The notes: generated by a model from the sequence alone, not told the origin. Shown: positions 52,133-61,083, numbered from the stretch's first letter. The stretch: 64,000 nt of DNA from Candidatus Tepidifontimicrobium thermophilum (GCA_031296405.1 JAVKKH010000001.1:107160-171159); one strand, 5' to 3'. A program made the numbers and translations.

Positions 52133-53107
52133 CTACGGGACCTCCCCGGAGATCGCTGGCGCGACTTCCGGGGCCAGCTGGCAGGCGTCCTCCGCGGCCT
52201 TCCACGGAAGGGAGTCGGGCGGCAGCAGGATCCGCAGGGCACGGGGGAGCACCCGCGCCTGGATCCTCCTCGCCGCCTCCATGGGGTTACCGTCCACGTG
52301 GGTCTCCACGGGCCGGTCTGCGTCCACGGTGACCCGGCGGCACCTCTGGATCACGATTTCCGGGATGGGGGACCTCCGGAGCATCTTGAGCGCCGCGTTC
52401 AGGGATCGCATGCGGCGCATCTCCTGGATGATGTACAGGTCCAGCAGCCCGTCACGGAGACTCGGGGTGGGCAGAGCGGCCACCCGCTCCCCGTACATGC
52501 GCCCGTTCACCACCGCTACCAGCAAGACCCGGCCCGTAAACCGCTCCGACTCGGTGGTGACCTCTACCTCGAGGGGCTCGCGGCCAGCCACCAGCTCCAG
52601 CAGGCTCGCCAGGAAGTAGACCGCGCGGCCCCGCAGGATGCGCCGGTCCCGGAGGCGGTTGGCGCCCACCGCCACCCGGGCGTCGAAACCGATCCCGAAG
52701 ACGTTGGCGAAGAATCGGCCGTTGGCCTCCGCCACGTCGAAGGGTGCGGGCTCCGCGTGGATCAACGCCTGCGTGGCCCGCTGCAGGCTCCGGGGGATGG
52801 GCAACCCCCGCACAAACTCGTTGGCCGTCCCCGCGGGAATGATCCCCAGCGCGCTGCGCCCGCCGGCGCGCATCACCCCGTTCACCACCGCGTTTACGGT
52901 GCCGTCCCCGCCGACCGCCACGACGGCGGGGAACCCAGCCCGGCTCCCGCGCTCCGCGGTCTCCGCGAGGGCGTGGAACCCCGCGGCCTGTTGGACCTCG
53001 TAGGCCACGCCCCGGCTGCGGAGCGCCCGCGTCACCAGGGGCAACGCGTCCGCGATCCGCCCGCCACCCGCGTACGGGTTGACCACCAGAAGCAGCGGCT
53101 GCACCAC
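52133..53107 (-). CDS. Diacylglycerol kinase-family lipid kinase (DgkB/YegS-like)
   Basis: 324 residues. LLVVNPYAGGGRIADAL at the N-terminus, the catalytic nucleotide loop AVVAVGGDGTVNAVVNGVM (about 65-83), LGIIPAGTANEFVRGLPIP, and the C-terminal LRDGLLDLYIIQE block define the soluble DAGK_cat family. It phosphorylates diacylglycerol or a related lipid. GTG 53107 lies six bases after a -10 with no ribosome site, suggesting a leaderless transcript. Confidence 0.9.
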   Translation of the reverse strand: MVQPLLLVVNPYAGGGRIADALPLVTRALRSRGVAYEVQQAAGFHALAETAERGSRAGFPAVVAVGGDGTVNAVVNGVMRAGGRSALGIIPAGTANEFVRGLPIPRSLQRATQALIHAEPAPFDVAEANGRFFANVFGIGFDARVAVGANRLRDRRILRGRAVYFLASLLELVAGREPLEVEVTTESERFTGRVLLVAVVNGRMYGERVAALPTPSLRDGLLDLYIIQEMRRMRSLNAALKMLRRSPIPEIVIQRCRRVTVDADRPVETHVDGNPMEAARRIQARVLPRALRILLPPDSLPWKAAEDACQLAPEVAPAISGEVP

Positions 53108-53113
53108 AAGCCC

Positions 53114-53119
53114 ATTCTA
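53114..53119 (-). promoter_or_regulatory. -10 element for a probable leaderless lipid kinase mRNA
   Basis: TAGAAT on the minus strand, six bases before GTG 53107. Its first three bases are the stop codon of the DUF2877 gene. Confidence 0.5.
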
Positions 53120-53959
53120 CGGTACCGGGCCGGGGGGAGCCGGCCGCGAGCCCTCGCCGGCCAGGAGCCCCGCCAGGAAGCCCGCCAGGGTGTCCGCGCC
53201 GGAGGTCTCACCGACCGACAGAACCTCCCGCGCAGCCGCTTCCCAGTCTCCTTCTGAAAGCGAAGCCGCGAGGCGGTGCCACGCTTCGGAGGCAAACCCT
53301 GCCGCAGCGGCCCGCAGGTAGGCTCGGGCGATGCGGTGCGTGCCCCGCGCGTGCTGCAGCAGGGTCTCCCGCGGCCGGCCCTGCAGGTAGAGGGCCAGCA
53401 TCCAGCCGCACAGGAAGTCGTCCCCGCTGGGCGTGAGCCCCTGGCCGAGGCCGCAAAGCAGCCCGCAGCCGGATGCGTGCGCGCCCGCGGCGAGGGCAAG
53501 GGCTCCCTCCAGGGCCCTTCGATGCCAGTCGCGTAGGGAGGGACCGCGGCCTTGCAGCAGATGGGGGACCAGGCACGCGAGGCTTTCCGGCGGAGCTGAC
53601 GCTACCAGCCACGCGCAGCAACGGCGCACCTGAACGGGGTCGGGCCTTGCGCGGGGCAGCGTGGGGTCCCACCGCGCCGCACCGTCGAGGTCCAGGGTCT
53701 GTTCGCCTGCTTGCAGGCAGGAGGGGGTGATCCGCACAGGATCCCCGGGCTGCAGGGACGCCCACGACACACCTTCTGCGAGCAGACTCAGCGGGCCCCG
53801 ACCGAGGTCCGGCGCCACCAGCGCGGCCACCGTCTCCTCAGGTCCCCAGAAGGCTACGTAGGCGCAGCGGCGGAAGGTGGCCAGCACGCGGCCCTGGGCG
53901 CCCCGGGCGCGGAGCGGCTCCAGCCAACGGGGGTACGCGAGGACGCGCACGGCGTTCAA
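53117..53959 (-). CDS. ylbF: DUF2877 protein (YlbF/AllH-like)
   Basis: About 280 residues, close to E. coli YlbF (AllH), the third subunit required for oxamate carbamoyltransferase. The family hallmark GLGQGLTPSGDDFLCGWMLA (about 150-170) is intact, and the C-terminal block with SGADTLAGFLAGLL fits. TTG 53959 overlaps the 2Fe-2S gene stop (TTGA), the same coupling style as other pairs here; GTG 53950 is an alternative. The gene lies with a molybdenum hydroxylase and not with FdrA and DUF1116, 14 kb away. Confidence 0.82.
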   Translation of the reverse strand: MNAVRVLAYPRWLEPLRARGAQGRVLATFRRCAYVAFWGPEETVAALVAPDLGRGPLSLLAEGVSWASLQPGDPVRITPSCLQAGEQTLDLDGAARWDPTLPRARPDPVQVRRCCAWLVASAPPESLACLVPHLLQGRGPSLRDWHRRALEGALALAAGAHASGCGLLCGLGQGLTPSGDDFLCGWMLALYLQGRPRETLLQHARGTHRIARAYLRAAAAGFASEAWHRLAASLSEGDWEAAAREVLSVGETSGADTLAGFLAGLLAGEGSRPAPPGPVP

Positions 53960-54444
53960 GTGCGGCGGGCCTGCAGGCGGCGTGCCGCGTCCTCCACCGC
54001 GCGGACGATGTTCTGGTAGCCGGTGCACCGGCAGAGGTGGCCTGCGAGGGCTTCCCGGATCTGCTGGCGGGACGGAGCGGGGTGCTCCCGCAGGAAGGCG
54101 ACCACCGTCATCAGGATGCCCGGCGTGCAGAATCCGCACTGCAGCCCGTGGTTCTCCCAGAAGGCTTCCTGGACGGGGTGGAGCCGATCCACAGTACCGA
54201 GCGCCTCCACCGTGGTTACCCGGTGGCCGGCGGCCTGGATCGCCAGCAACAGGCACGACCGTACAGGCTCGCCGTCCAGCCACACCGTACACGCACCGCA
54301 CACGCCCTGCTCGCAGCCCACGTGGGTGCCGGTAAGCTGCAGGTCCTCCCGGAGGACGTCTGCCAGGGTCTTGCGGACAGGCACCGTGACGGTGTAAGCC
54401 GCGCCGTTCACCTCCAGCTGCACGGTCCGCAGGGGTTCACGCAT
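53956..54444 (-). CDS. Molybdenum hydroxylase small subunit, 2x[2Fe-2S] (CoxS-like)
   Basis: 162 residues. The plant-type ferredoxin cluster ligands are in GCEQGVCGACTVWLDGE plus a later Cys (VRSC). The second cluster ligands are in CGFCTPG and CRCTGYQN. It passes electrons from the Mo site to FAD. It overlaps the FAD subunit gene by eight bases. Part of a large-G-medium-small operon. Confidence 0.94.
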   Translation of the reverse strand: MREPLRTVQLEVNGAAYTVTVPVRKTLADVLREDLQLTGTHVGCEQGVCGACTVWLDGEPVRSCLLLAIQAAGHRVTTVEALGTVDRLHPVQEAFWENHGLQCGFCTPGILMTVVAFLREHPAPSRQQIREALAGHLCRCTGYQNIVRAVEDAARRLQARRT

Positions 54445-55324
54445 GGGCGCCTCCGGAGCGGGTCCGGGCGCGGGTCCAGGCGAGGCGGACGGTGCGCGCG
54501 GTCAGCACCGCGGCCAGGTGCCGCCGGAACTCACTGGAGGCGTGGAGGTCTCCGTCCGGCTGGAGGACGCGGCGCGCCTCCGCGGAGGCGGCCCGGATTC
54601 CCTCTTCCAGGTCCGAGTGTTCTACCAGGGCGGCCTCCGCTTCGCGCAGCCGGACCGGTACCGGCCCTGCGCCCGCGTACGCCAGCCGGGCGTCCTGAAT
54701 CCGTCCGTCCCCGGCCCGCACGCCTGCGGCCACCGCACACAGCGCGTAGTCCCCGTGACGGTTGCTCACCTCCAGGAAAGCCCAGCCCCAGTCCGGACCG
54801 GTGCACGGGAAACGTGCCTCCGCCAGCAGCTCGTCGGGCCGGAGGGCGGTGGTGAGAGGGCCGGTGAAGAACTCCTCGGCAGGGATCTCCCGGACCCCGG
54901 ACCGGCTGCGGGCCACCAGCCGCGCGCCCACCGCCACCGCCACCGCCGGCAGCTCCGCCGCGGGGTCCGCGTGGGCCAGGCTTCCGCACACGGTCCCCCG
55001 GTTCCGGATCTGTGGGTGGCCCACGAACCGCACAGCCTCCGTCAGAAGGGGGACCATGCGCCTCACTTCCGCTTCCCGCTCCAGCCGACGCTGGCGGACC
55101 CGGGCGCCGACCCGCAACCAGCCGGACTCCTCCGTCAGGTAGTCCAGGGCGTCGATACGGTTGATGTCCACCACCACTTCCGGACGGGCCAGCCGCAGGT
55201 TGAGCAGGGGCATGAGGCTCTGGCCGCCTGCCAGCACCTTCGCGGCCGCCCCGTGGCGTGCCAGCAGCTCCAGTGCTTCCTCTACGGAAGCAGGGTCCTG
55301 GTAGTCAAAGACCGGCGGCTTCAC
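54437..55324 (-). CDS. Molybdenum hydroxylase FAD subunit (CoxM-like)
   Basis: About 295 residues. FAD-binding motifs are VLAGGQSLMPLLNLRLARPE (about 33-52) and the RNRGTVCGSLAHADPAAELP block (about 105-125), corresponding to the AGG and TxGG motifs of the family. GTG 55324 overlaps the CoxG stop (GTGA). It re-oxidises the iron-sulfur subunit with an acceptor such as oxygen, NAD or quinone. Confidence 0.94.
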   Translation of the reverse strand: MKPPVFDYQDPASVEEALELLARHGAAAKVLAGGQSLMPLLNLRLARPEVVVDINRIDALDYLTEESGWLRVGARVRQRRLEREAEVRRMVPLLTEAVRFVGHPQIRNRGTVCGSLAHADPAAELPAVAVAVGARLVARSRSGVREIPAEEFFTGPLTTALRPDELLAEARFPCTGPDWGWAFLEVSNRHGDYALCAVAAGVRAGDGRIQDARLAYAGAGPVPVRLREAEAALVEHSDLEEGIRAASAEARRVLQPDGDLHASSEFRRHLAAVLTARTVRLAWTRARTRSGGAHA

Positions 55325-55764
55325 GCGGAGCCCTCCTGCAGCTTCCGGTCCAAACACTGGAAGAACTGGCCGGCCAGCATGCGGGCGATGCCCGGGATCA
55401 TGCGGCTGCCGAGGGTCAAAGCACCCCCCACCTGAACCTCTCCGGACCAGCGCACGCCAGTCTGTGCGCCCTGGTCTTCCAGCTCCAGGACCCCCACCGC
55501 CCGCACGAAGCCCGCGCCGCTGCTGCCCTCCACCTGCACCGCGTAGCGCTCGGGCGGGGTGCGCTCGGTGATCCGGAGCTTGCCCTTGTACGTACCCCGG
55601 ACTGCGGCGATCCCGATGGACAGGACCGCCTCGAACTCGTCGGGGCCCGTGGGCCGGAGCTCCTGCATGCCGGGCGTGCAGCTGGCCAGGGCCTGCGGGT
55701 CGTCCAGCAACGCCCACACGCGGTCGCGGGGTGCGTGCAGGGTCTCGGTTCCCTCGATCTTCAT
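55321..55764 (-). CDS. CoxG-like SRPBCC protein
   Basis: About 147 residues. MKIEGTETLHAPRDRVWALL opening and LASCTPGMQEL are typical of CoxG (polyketide-cyclase/START fold). In CO-oxidising bacteria CoxG helps recruit the dehydrogenase to the membrane. ATG 55764 overlaps the large-subunit stop (ATGA). The long upstream extension of the frame is shadow of the large-subunit gene. Confidence 0.9.
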   Translation of the reverse strand: MKIEGTETLHAPRDRVWALLDDPQALASCTPGMQELRPTGPDEFEAVLSIGIAAVRGTYKGKLRITERTPPERYAVQVEGSSGAGFVRAVGVLELEDQGAQTGVRWSGEVQVGGALTLGSRMIPGIARMLAGQFFQCLDRKLQEGSA

Positions 55765-58100
55765 GGCGTCCTCCGGGAAGCTTTCTGGATCAGTTCGAAC
55801 AGCGCGTCCGGGTGCAGCGGCATGCGCAGGATCTCCAGCTCCAGGTCGTCCAGGGCATCCTCGATCGCCTGCGCCAGGAGCGCGGGAACCGGGATCACAC
55901 CTCCTTCCCCCGCCCCCTTGGCACCGATGGGGTTCAGGGGCGATGGGGTCTCCTGGTGGATCACCTCGACCTCCGGGATCTCCACCGCGGTGGGGATGTG
56001 GAAGTCCATGAAGGAGCCCGACAGCAGCTGTCCCGAGTCGTCGTACACCAGGCGCTCGAAGAAGGATCCCCCGATCCCCTGGGCCACCCCACCGTGGATC
56101 TGGCCGTCCAGGATGAGGGGGTTGAGGACGGTCCCGCAGTCGTGCACCACCACGTACCGCAGGAAACGCAGGGTGGCCGTCTCCGGATCCACCTCCACCA
56201 GCGCCGCGTGCACCCCGTGGGAGAAGGTCCCCCGGGGCGGCGCGAAGTAGCGGGTGGCCTCCAGGCCCGGTCCCTCCCACTCCGCGGGGATCACGCCCCG
56301 CAAAGGGTTCGCCGCGCGGGCGACCTCGCCTAGGCTCACGGAGCGCGACGGCGCGCCGCGCACCCGGACCCGTCCATCCGCCAGCTCCAAGTCCTCCGGA
56401 CTGGCTTCCAGGAGGGAGGCGGCCACCTGCAGGGCCTTCTGCCGGACCGCCTGAGCCGCCAGGTGCACCGCGCTGCCGGCCACCACCGCGGCTCGGCTGG
56501 CAAACGTCCCAGTTCCCCACCCGAAGGCGCCGGTGTCCCCCGTGACCACGTGGACGTCCCCTACGTCCACGCCCAACGCTTCTGCCACCACCTGGGCCAG
56601 CGAGGTAGCGTGGCCCTGTCCCTGGGTCCCCACGCCGGTGGCCACGTACACCTTCCCTGAAGGTTCCACGGTGACACGGCAGCCCTCGTACGGGCCGATG
56701 CCGGAGCCCTCCACGTAACACGCGAACCCGAGCCCCACCCGACGGCCCTGGGCCCGGTAGCGGGCCTTCTCCTCCGGCCACCGGCAATACCCTACCTCCT
56801 CCAGGGCGCGTTCCAGGGCCGCGGGGTAGTTCCCGCTGTCGTACACCAGGGGCGCGTTGTCCTGGTAGATCAGGCCCACGTCGTAGGGGAACTCGTGGGG
56901 CTGGATGAAGTTCCGGCGGCGGATCTCTGCGCGGTCCATGCCGAGCTCGCGGGCGGCGAGGTCCAGCAGCCGCTCCATGACGAAGACCCCGTGGGGCCGG
57001 CCCGCGCCCCGGTACGGGCTCACGATGGTCTTGTTGGTGAACACCGCGCGGAACTCCGCGTGGTAGTTGGGGATTCGGTACGGCCCCGGGAGCGTGCACT
57101 CTGCCACGATGGGAACGATGAGGCCGTAGGGGATGTACGCACCGGCGTCGTGGAGGAACACCGTGCGGACCCCGAGGATGCGGCCCTCGCGGTCGAGGGC
57201 GATCTCCGCGTCGTGGATCTGAGTGCGCTCGTGGTTGGTGGCCACGAAGTGCTCCCGCCGATCCTCGATCCACTTCACGGGCCGGCCCAGCCGCATGGCC
57301 GCCAGGGGCACCAGCACCTCCTCCGGGTAGAACATCATGATCTTCGGCCCGAACCCGCCGCCCACGTCCGGCGCGATCACCCGCACGTCCTTCTGCGCCA
57401 GCCCGAACAGCGCCGCTAGGCCGTTGCGGATCGGGATGGGGGCCTGGGTACTGTCCCACACCGTCAGCTGGCGTGCCCTGGGGTCCCACTGCGCCACGAC
57501 CCCGCGGGTTTCGATGGGCGAGGCGCACCCCCGGTCCACCACGAACCGCCGCGCCACCACGAGATCCGCGCGGGCGCGGGCGGCCTCGTAGTCGCCCACG
57601 CGCTGGACCGAGTGGGCGGCCACGTTGGTGCCGATGTCCTCGTGCACCAGCGCAGGCCGGCCGGCGGCGGCCTCCTCCAGATCCACCACCGCCGGCAGGG
57701 GCTCGTAGTCCACCTCGACGAGCTCTAGGGCGTCTTCCGCCGCATACCGGCTGGTGGCCACCACGAACGCCACGGGTTCGCCCACGTGTCGGACCTTGTC
57801 GGGGGCCAAGGCGTACTGGGTCTTGTGGTGCTTGAGGTCCGGGTGGGGGATGAGCTTCGGAAGCGGCTCCCGGAGGCTGGGGGGCAGGTCCCCGTGGGTC
57901 AGCACCAGGAGCACGTCCGGGTGCTCGAGGGCCCGGCGGACGTCGATCCGCCGGATTCGGGCGTGCGCGTGGGGGCTACGGAGTACCGCGGCGTGCAGCA
58001 TCCCCGGCAGCTGGACGTCATCTACGAACAGGCCCTGGCCCACGAGGAGGCGAGGGTCCTCGTTGCGCTTGATGGGCGCGCCGAGCCAGCGGGTCGCCAT
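55761..58100 (-). CDS. Molybdenum hydroxylase large subunit (form II CoxL / xanthine-dehydrogenase family)
   Basis: 779 residues. GVVAQWDPRARQLTVWDSTQ, then DVGGGFGPKIMMFYPEEVLV and GVGTQGQGHATSLAQVVAEA are molybdopterin-contact blocks; the catalytic Glu is in GAKGAGEGG near the C-terminus. The active-site loop reads PYRGAGR, as in form II proteins, and not the AYxCSFR of true CO dehydrogenase. The substrate is thus probably an N-heterocycle, aldehyde or similar. ATG 58100 has AGAGGGA upstream. The order L-G-M-S is unusual next to the better known M-S-L. No maturation genes are nearby. Confidence 0.92.
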   Translation of the reverse strand: MATRWLGAPIKRNEDPRLLVGQGLFVDDVQLPGMLHAAVLRSPHAHARIRRIDVRRALEHPDVLLVLTHGDLPPSLREPLPKLIPHPDLKHHKTQYALAPDKVRHVGEPVAFVVATSRYAAEDALELVEVDYEPLPAVVDLEEAAAGRPALVHEDIGTNVAAHSVQRVGDYEAARARADLVVARRFVVDRGCASPIETRGVVAQWDPRARQLTVWDSTQAPIPIRNGLAALFGLAQKDVRVIAPDVGGGFGPKIMMFYPEEVLVPLAAMRLGRPVKWIEDRREHFVATNHERTQIHDAEIALDREGRILGVRTVFLHDAGAYIPYGLIVPIVAECTLPGPYRIPNYHAEFRAVFTNKTIVSPYRGAGRPHGVFVMERLLDLAARELGMDRAEIRRRNFIQPHEFPYDVGLIYQDNAPLVYDSGNYPAALERALEEVGYCRWPEEKARYRAQGRRVGLGFACYVEGSGIGPYEGCRVTVEPSGKVYVATGVGTQGQGHATSLAQVVAEALGVDVGDVHVVTGDTGAFGWGTGTFASRAAVVAGSAVHLAAQAVRQKALQVAASLLEASPEDLELADGRVRVRGAPSRSVSLGEVARAANPLRGVIPAEWEGPGLEATRYFAPPRGTFSHGVHAALVEVDPETATLRFLRYVVVHDCGTVLNPLILDGQIHGGVAQGIGGSFFERLVYDDSGQLLSGSFMDFHIPTAVEIPEVEVIHQETPSPLNPIGAKGAGEGGVIPVPALLAQAIEDALDDLELEILRMPLHPDALFELIQKASRRTP

Positions 58101-58115
58101 GGCTGTCCCTCTTCC

Positions 58116-58134
58116 GAACGTCCGGAACGGAACG
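58116..58134. repeat. Three GAACG repeats upstream of the molybdenum hydroxylase operon
   Basis: GAACG at 58116-58120, 58125-58129 and 58130-58134, inside an imperfect palindrome TTCCGAACGTCCGGAA (58112-58127). They lie 12-34 bases before the large-subunit start. Candidate operator; could be chance. Confidence 0.3.
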
Positions 58135-58250
58135 TTTGTATTCGCCGCCGGCCCAGGAAGACCCTACCGGGCGGCAGGAGATCTGCCGCCGGCTGCGGAA
58201 TCCACGGCCAAAAGGGCCTGTTGCGCCCCCGGGACGGTGGGTGGTCGAAG

Positions 58251-59327
58251 ATGCAGGGGGTTTCACTGGCGCACGAGCCGCTCGCGCAGCTCCAGAGGGA
58301 GCCGTGGGTTTCGGGGCTCAGCCTGCGGCACGAGGCCGCGTGGCGGGGATCCCGGGTCTCCCAGCAGAGCCTCCTGGAGGCCGCGCGGCGCATCCTGCGG
58401 CCTATGGACCTGCAGGGGGTCCTGGAGGAGGCCCTGACGGTGATCCACACGGTGTTCGGGTACCGGATCTCCGCGGTCCTGCTCCTGGACCGGGAGGCGC
58501 GGGAGCTGTGGTGCGCGGCGCACCGGGGATGGGCGCCGGAGGCCGTGCGGCGGCGGTACCGGGTGGGCCGGGAGGGCGTGGCCGCGTGGGTGGCGTATAC
58601 CGGCTGGCCCTACTACGCGCCCGACGTGCAGCGGGACCCCAGGTACGTGGAGATCGCGGCGGGGGTCCGCAGCGAGCTGGCACTGCCCCTGCGGCCGGAG
58701 GTGAGCGAGACCGTTGGCGTGCTCAGTGTGGCCAGCACCGAGCCCGAGGCCTTCTCCGAGGACTCCCGGAGCCTCCTGGAGGCGTACGCCCTGCTGCTGG
58801 CTGCGGCGGTCCAGAGGGCGGAGCGGGACGCGGAGCTGAGCCGGCTCGCCCTGACGGACCCGCTTACGGGGCTGGCCAACCACAGGGCGCTGTACCAGAC
58901 CCTGCGGCGGGAGCTGGCGCAGGCTTCCCGGTATTCGTTCCCGCTGTCCGTGGTGCTGCTGGACCTGGACGGCTTCAAGCAGGTGAACGACCTGTTCGGC
59001 CACCCCTACGGGGACGAAGTCCTCCGGCAGGTGGCACGCATGGCCACGGAGGCCTGCCGGGGCATGGACCTCCCCGCGCGGCTCGGGGGAGAGGAGTTCG
59101 TACTGGTCCTGCCTCACGCGCCCAAACTGGCGGCCCTGCAGGTAGCGGAGCGGCTCCGCAGACGGATCGAAGAGACGTCTCTGGAGGAGGGGCTCCGGCT
59201 GAGCGCTAGCTTCGGCGTCGCCGTCTTCCCCGACGACGGCAACACCCCCGACGCTTTGGTGCGCGCCGCCGACGAGGCCATGTACCGGGCCAAGCGGGCG
59301 GGCGGCAACCGCGTGGAGGCGTCCTGA
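58251..59327 (+). CDS. GAF-GGDEF diguanylate cyclase
   Basis: About 358 residues: a short N-terminal segment, a GAF sensor domain (about 45-190, including YYAPDVQRDPRYVEIAAGVR) and a GGDEF domain (about 200-358). The active loop is intact (ARLGGEEFVLVLPHA), as is the metal-site Asp in LDLDGFKQVNDLFGH. The I-site RxxD (RGMD) lies five residues before GGEEF, allowing product inhibition. It should make c-di-GMP in response to a small ligand or redox signal. ATG 58251 was chosen; TTG 58221 is possible. Confidence 0.88.
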   Translation: MQGVSLAHEPLAQLQREPWVSGLSLRHEAAWRGSRVSQQSLLEAARRILRPMDLQGVLEEALTVIHTVFGYRISAVLLLDREARELWCAAHRGWAPEAVRRRYRVGREGVAAWVAYTGWPYYAPDVQRDPRYVEIAAGVRSELALPLRPEVSETVGVLSVASTEPEAFSEDSRSLLEAYALLLAAAVQRAERDAELSRLALTDPLTGLANHRALYQTLRRELAQASRYSFPLSVVLLDLDGFKQVNDLFGHPYGDEVLRQVARMATEACRGMDLPARLGGEEFVLVLPHAPKLAALQVAERLRRRIEETSLEEGLRLSASFGVAVFPDDGNTPDALVRAADEAMYRAKRAGGNRVEAS

Positions 59328-59331
59328 CGGG

Positions 59332-61083
59332 GTGGCCGCCCCCAGACCTGGCGTCACCTTGACCGAGACCGTGCTCGCAGACCTCCTGCGCACGCCCAGC
59401 CGCCGCTTCGTACCGACGGACGTAGACCTGGGAGACTGGTCGCAGGTCGAACCCCTGTTCCGAGGCCTCCTGCGCCGACCCGTGGACTCCGCGGCCAGCC
59501 TGGAGGAGTGGCTTTTGGACTGCAGCGAGCTCGCCTCCGCGCTTTCGGAGGAGCGGAGCCGCCGCTACGTGGCGATGACCCAGCAGACGGACGACCCTGC
59601 TCGGGAGGCCGCCTACCTGCGCTTCGTGAGGGAGATCCAGCCACGGGCCGAGCCCCTGTGGTTTGACCTCCGCCGACGGTACTTGGAGCTGCGGACGCGG
59701 TATCCGCTTCCGGAGGACCGGTATTTCGTCCTGGACCGGGAGGTGCGCAACACGGCGGAGCTGTTCCGGGAGGAGAACGTGCCCCTGCGGGTGCAGGAGG
59801 CGGAACTGGAGCAGCGCTACCAGAAGGTCGCGGGCGCGTGGACGGTCCACTTCCGCGGGCGGGAGTATACGGTCCAGCAGATGGGCCGCTTCCTGGAAGA
59901 GCCGGACCGCGCCCTCCGGCAGGAGGCGTGGGAGGCGGTGGTGCGGCGTCGGCTGAACGATCGCGAGGTCCTGGACGGCCTGTTCGACCAGCTGGTCCGG
60001 CTGCGCGACCGCATCGCCCGTAACGCGGACTTCCCCGACTACCGGGCCTACGCCTTCCGGGCCCTGGGGCGGTGGGACTACACCCCGGAGGACTGCCTGG
60101 CCTTCCACGCGGCGGTGGAGCGGCACGTGGTGCCCTTGTTGGAGGCCGTGTACGAGCGACGGCGGCGGGAGTTGGGCGTGGATCGATTGCGGCCCTGGGA
60201 CGTGGAGGTGGACCCCCAGGGCCGCCCTCCGATGCGGCCCTTCGCAGACGGGAAGGAGCTCGCCCGGAAGGGGGTCCAGCTGTTCGAGCGGATCCACCCG
60301 GAGCTGGGAGCACGGTTCCGCTTCCTCGTCGAGCAGGGCCTGCTGGACCTGGACAGCCGCAAGGGCAAAGCCCCGGGAGGCTACCAGGCCACCTTCGACG
60401 AACGGCGCTGGCCGTTCATCTTCATGAACGCCGCGGGGCTGGCCTCGGACGTGCGGACCCTGGTGCACGAAGCGGGCCACGCCTTCCACGCCCTCGCGGT
60501 GCGGGACGAGCCGCTCCTCAGCTACCGCCACGCGCCCACGGAGTTCTCCGAGGTGGCCTCCATGGGCATGGAGGTGTTGAGCGTTCCCCACCTGGACGTG
60601 TTCTACGCGGATCCTGCAGACCTCCGGCGGGCCCGCCGGGAGTTCTTCGAGGGCGTCCTCCGCCTGTTGCCGTGGGTCGCCACCGTGGACGCCTTCCAGC
60701 ACCAGCTGTACACCAAGCCCGAGCACAGCCGGGAGGAACGGGCCCGGTGGTGGGTCACGGTGTTCCGCCGTTTCCAGCGGGGAGTGGACTGGTCAGGGTA
60801 CGAGGAAGCGGAGGCGTACCTTTGGCACCGGCAGGTGCACCTGTTCGTGCACCCCTTCTACTACATCGAGTACGGGGTCGCGCAGCTGGGCGCGCTGCAG
60901 CTGTGGCTGCGCTCTCGGGAGGACTTCGCGGAAGCGGTGGGGCGCTACCAGTCCGCCCTGAGGCTGGGCGGATCCCGGCCGCTGCGGGAGCTGTTCGAGG
61001 CCGCGGGCCTCCGCTTCAGCCTGGGCGAAGACGTCCTAGCCCCCCTGGCTCGTGCTCTGGCGGAGGAGCTGGAGCTCGGCTAG
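59332..61083 (+). CDS. pepF: M3-family oligoendopeptidase (PepF-like)
   Basis: 583 residues, normal for M3B zinc peptidases that cleave short peptides in the cytoplasm. The zinc site HEAGHAFHAL lies near residue 379, with the third ligand Glu in EFSEVASMGMEVL, and HPFYYIEYGVAQLGALQLWL as the conserved substrate-binding block. GTG 59332 starts four bases after the GGDEF stop. Its stop and the MaoC stop share one CTAG. Confidence 0.93.
   Translation: MAAPRPGVTLTETVLADLLRTPSRRFVPTDVDLGDWSQVEPLFRGLLRRPVDSAASLEEWLLDCSELASALSEERSRRYVAMTQQTDDPAREAAYLRFVREIQPRAEPLWFDLRRRYLELRTRYPLPEDRYFVLDREVRNTAELFREENVPLRVQEAELEQRYQKVAGAWTVHFRGREYTVQQMGRFLEEPDRALRQEAWEAVVRRRLNDREVLDGLFDQLVRLRDRIARNADFPDYRAYAFRALGRWDYTPEDCLAFHAAVERHVVPLLEAVYERRRRELGVDRLRPWDVEVDPQGRPPMRPFADGKELARKGVQLFERIHPELGARFRFLVEQGLLDLDSRKGKAPGGYQATFDERRWPFIFMNAAGLASDVRTLVHEAGHAFHALAVRDEPLLSYRHAPTEFSEVASMGMEVLSVPHLDVFYADPADLRRARREFFEGVLRLLPWVATVDAFQHQLYTKPEHSREERARWWVTVFRRFQRGVDWSGYEEAEAYLWHRQVHLFVHPFYYIEYGVAQLGALQLWLRSREDFAEAVGRYQSALRLGGSRPLRELFEAAGLRFSLGEDVLAPLARALAEELELG

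Noticed and set aside
55761..58100. True CO dehydrogenase (form I CoxL)
   Set aside because: The active-site loop is PYRGAGR, not AYxCSFR, so the name CO dehydrogenase would overstate the function.
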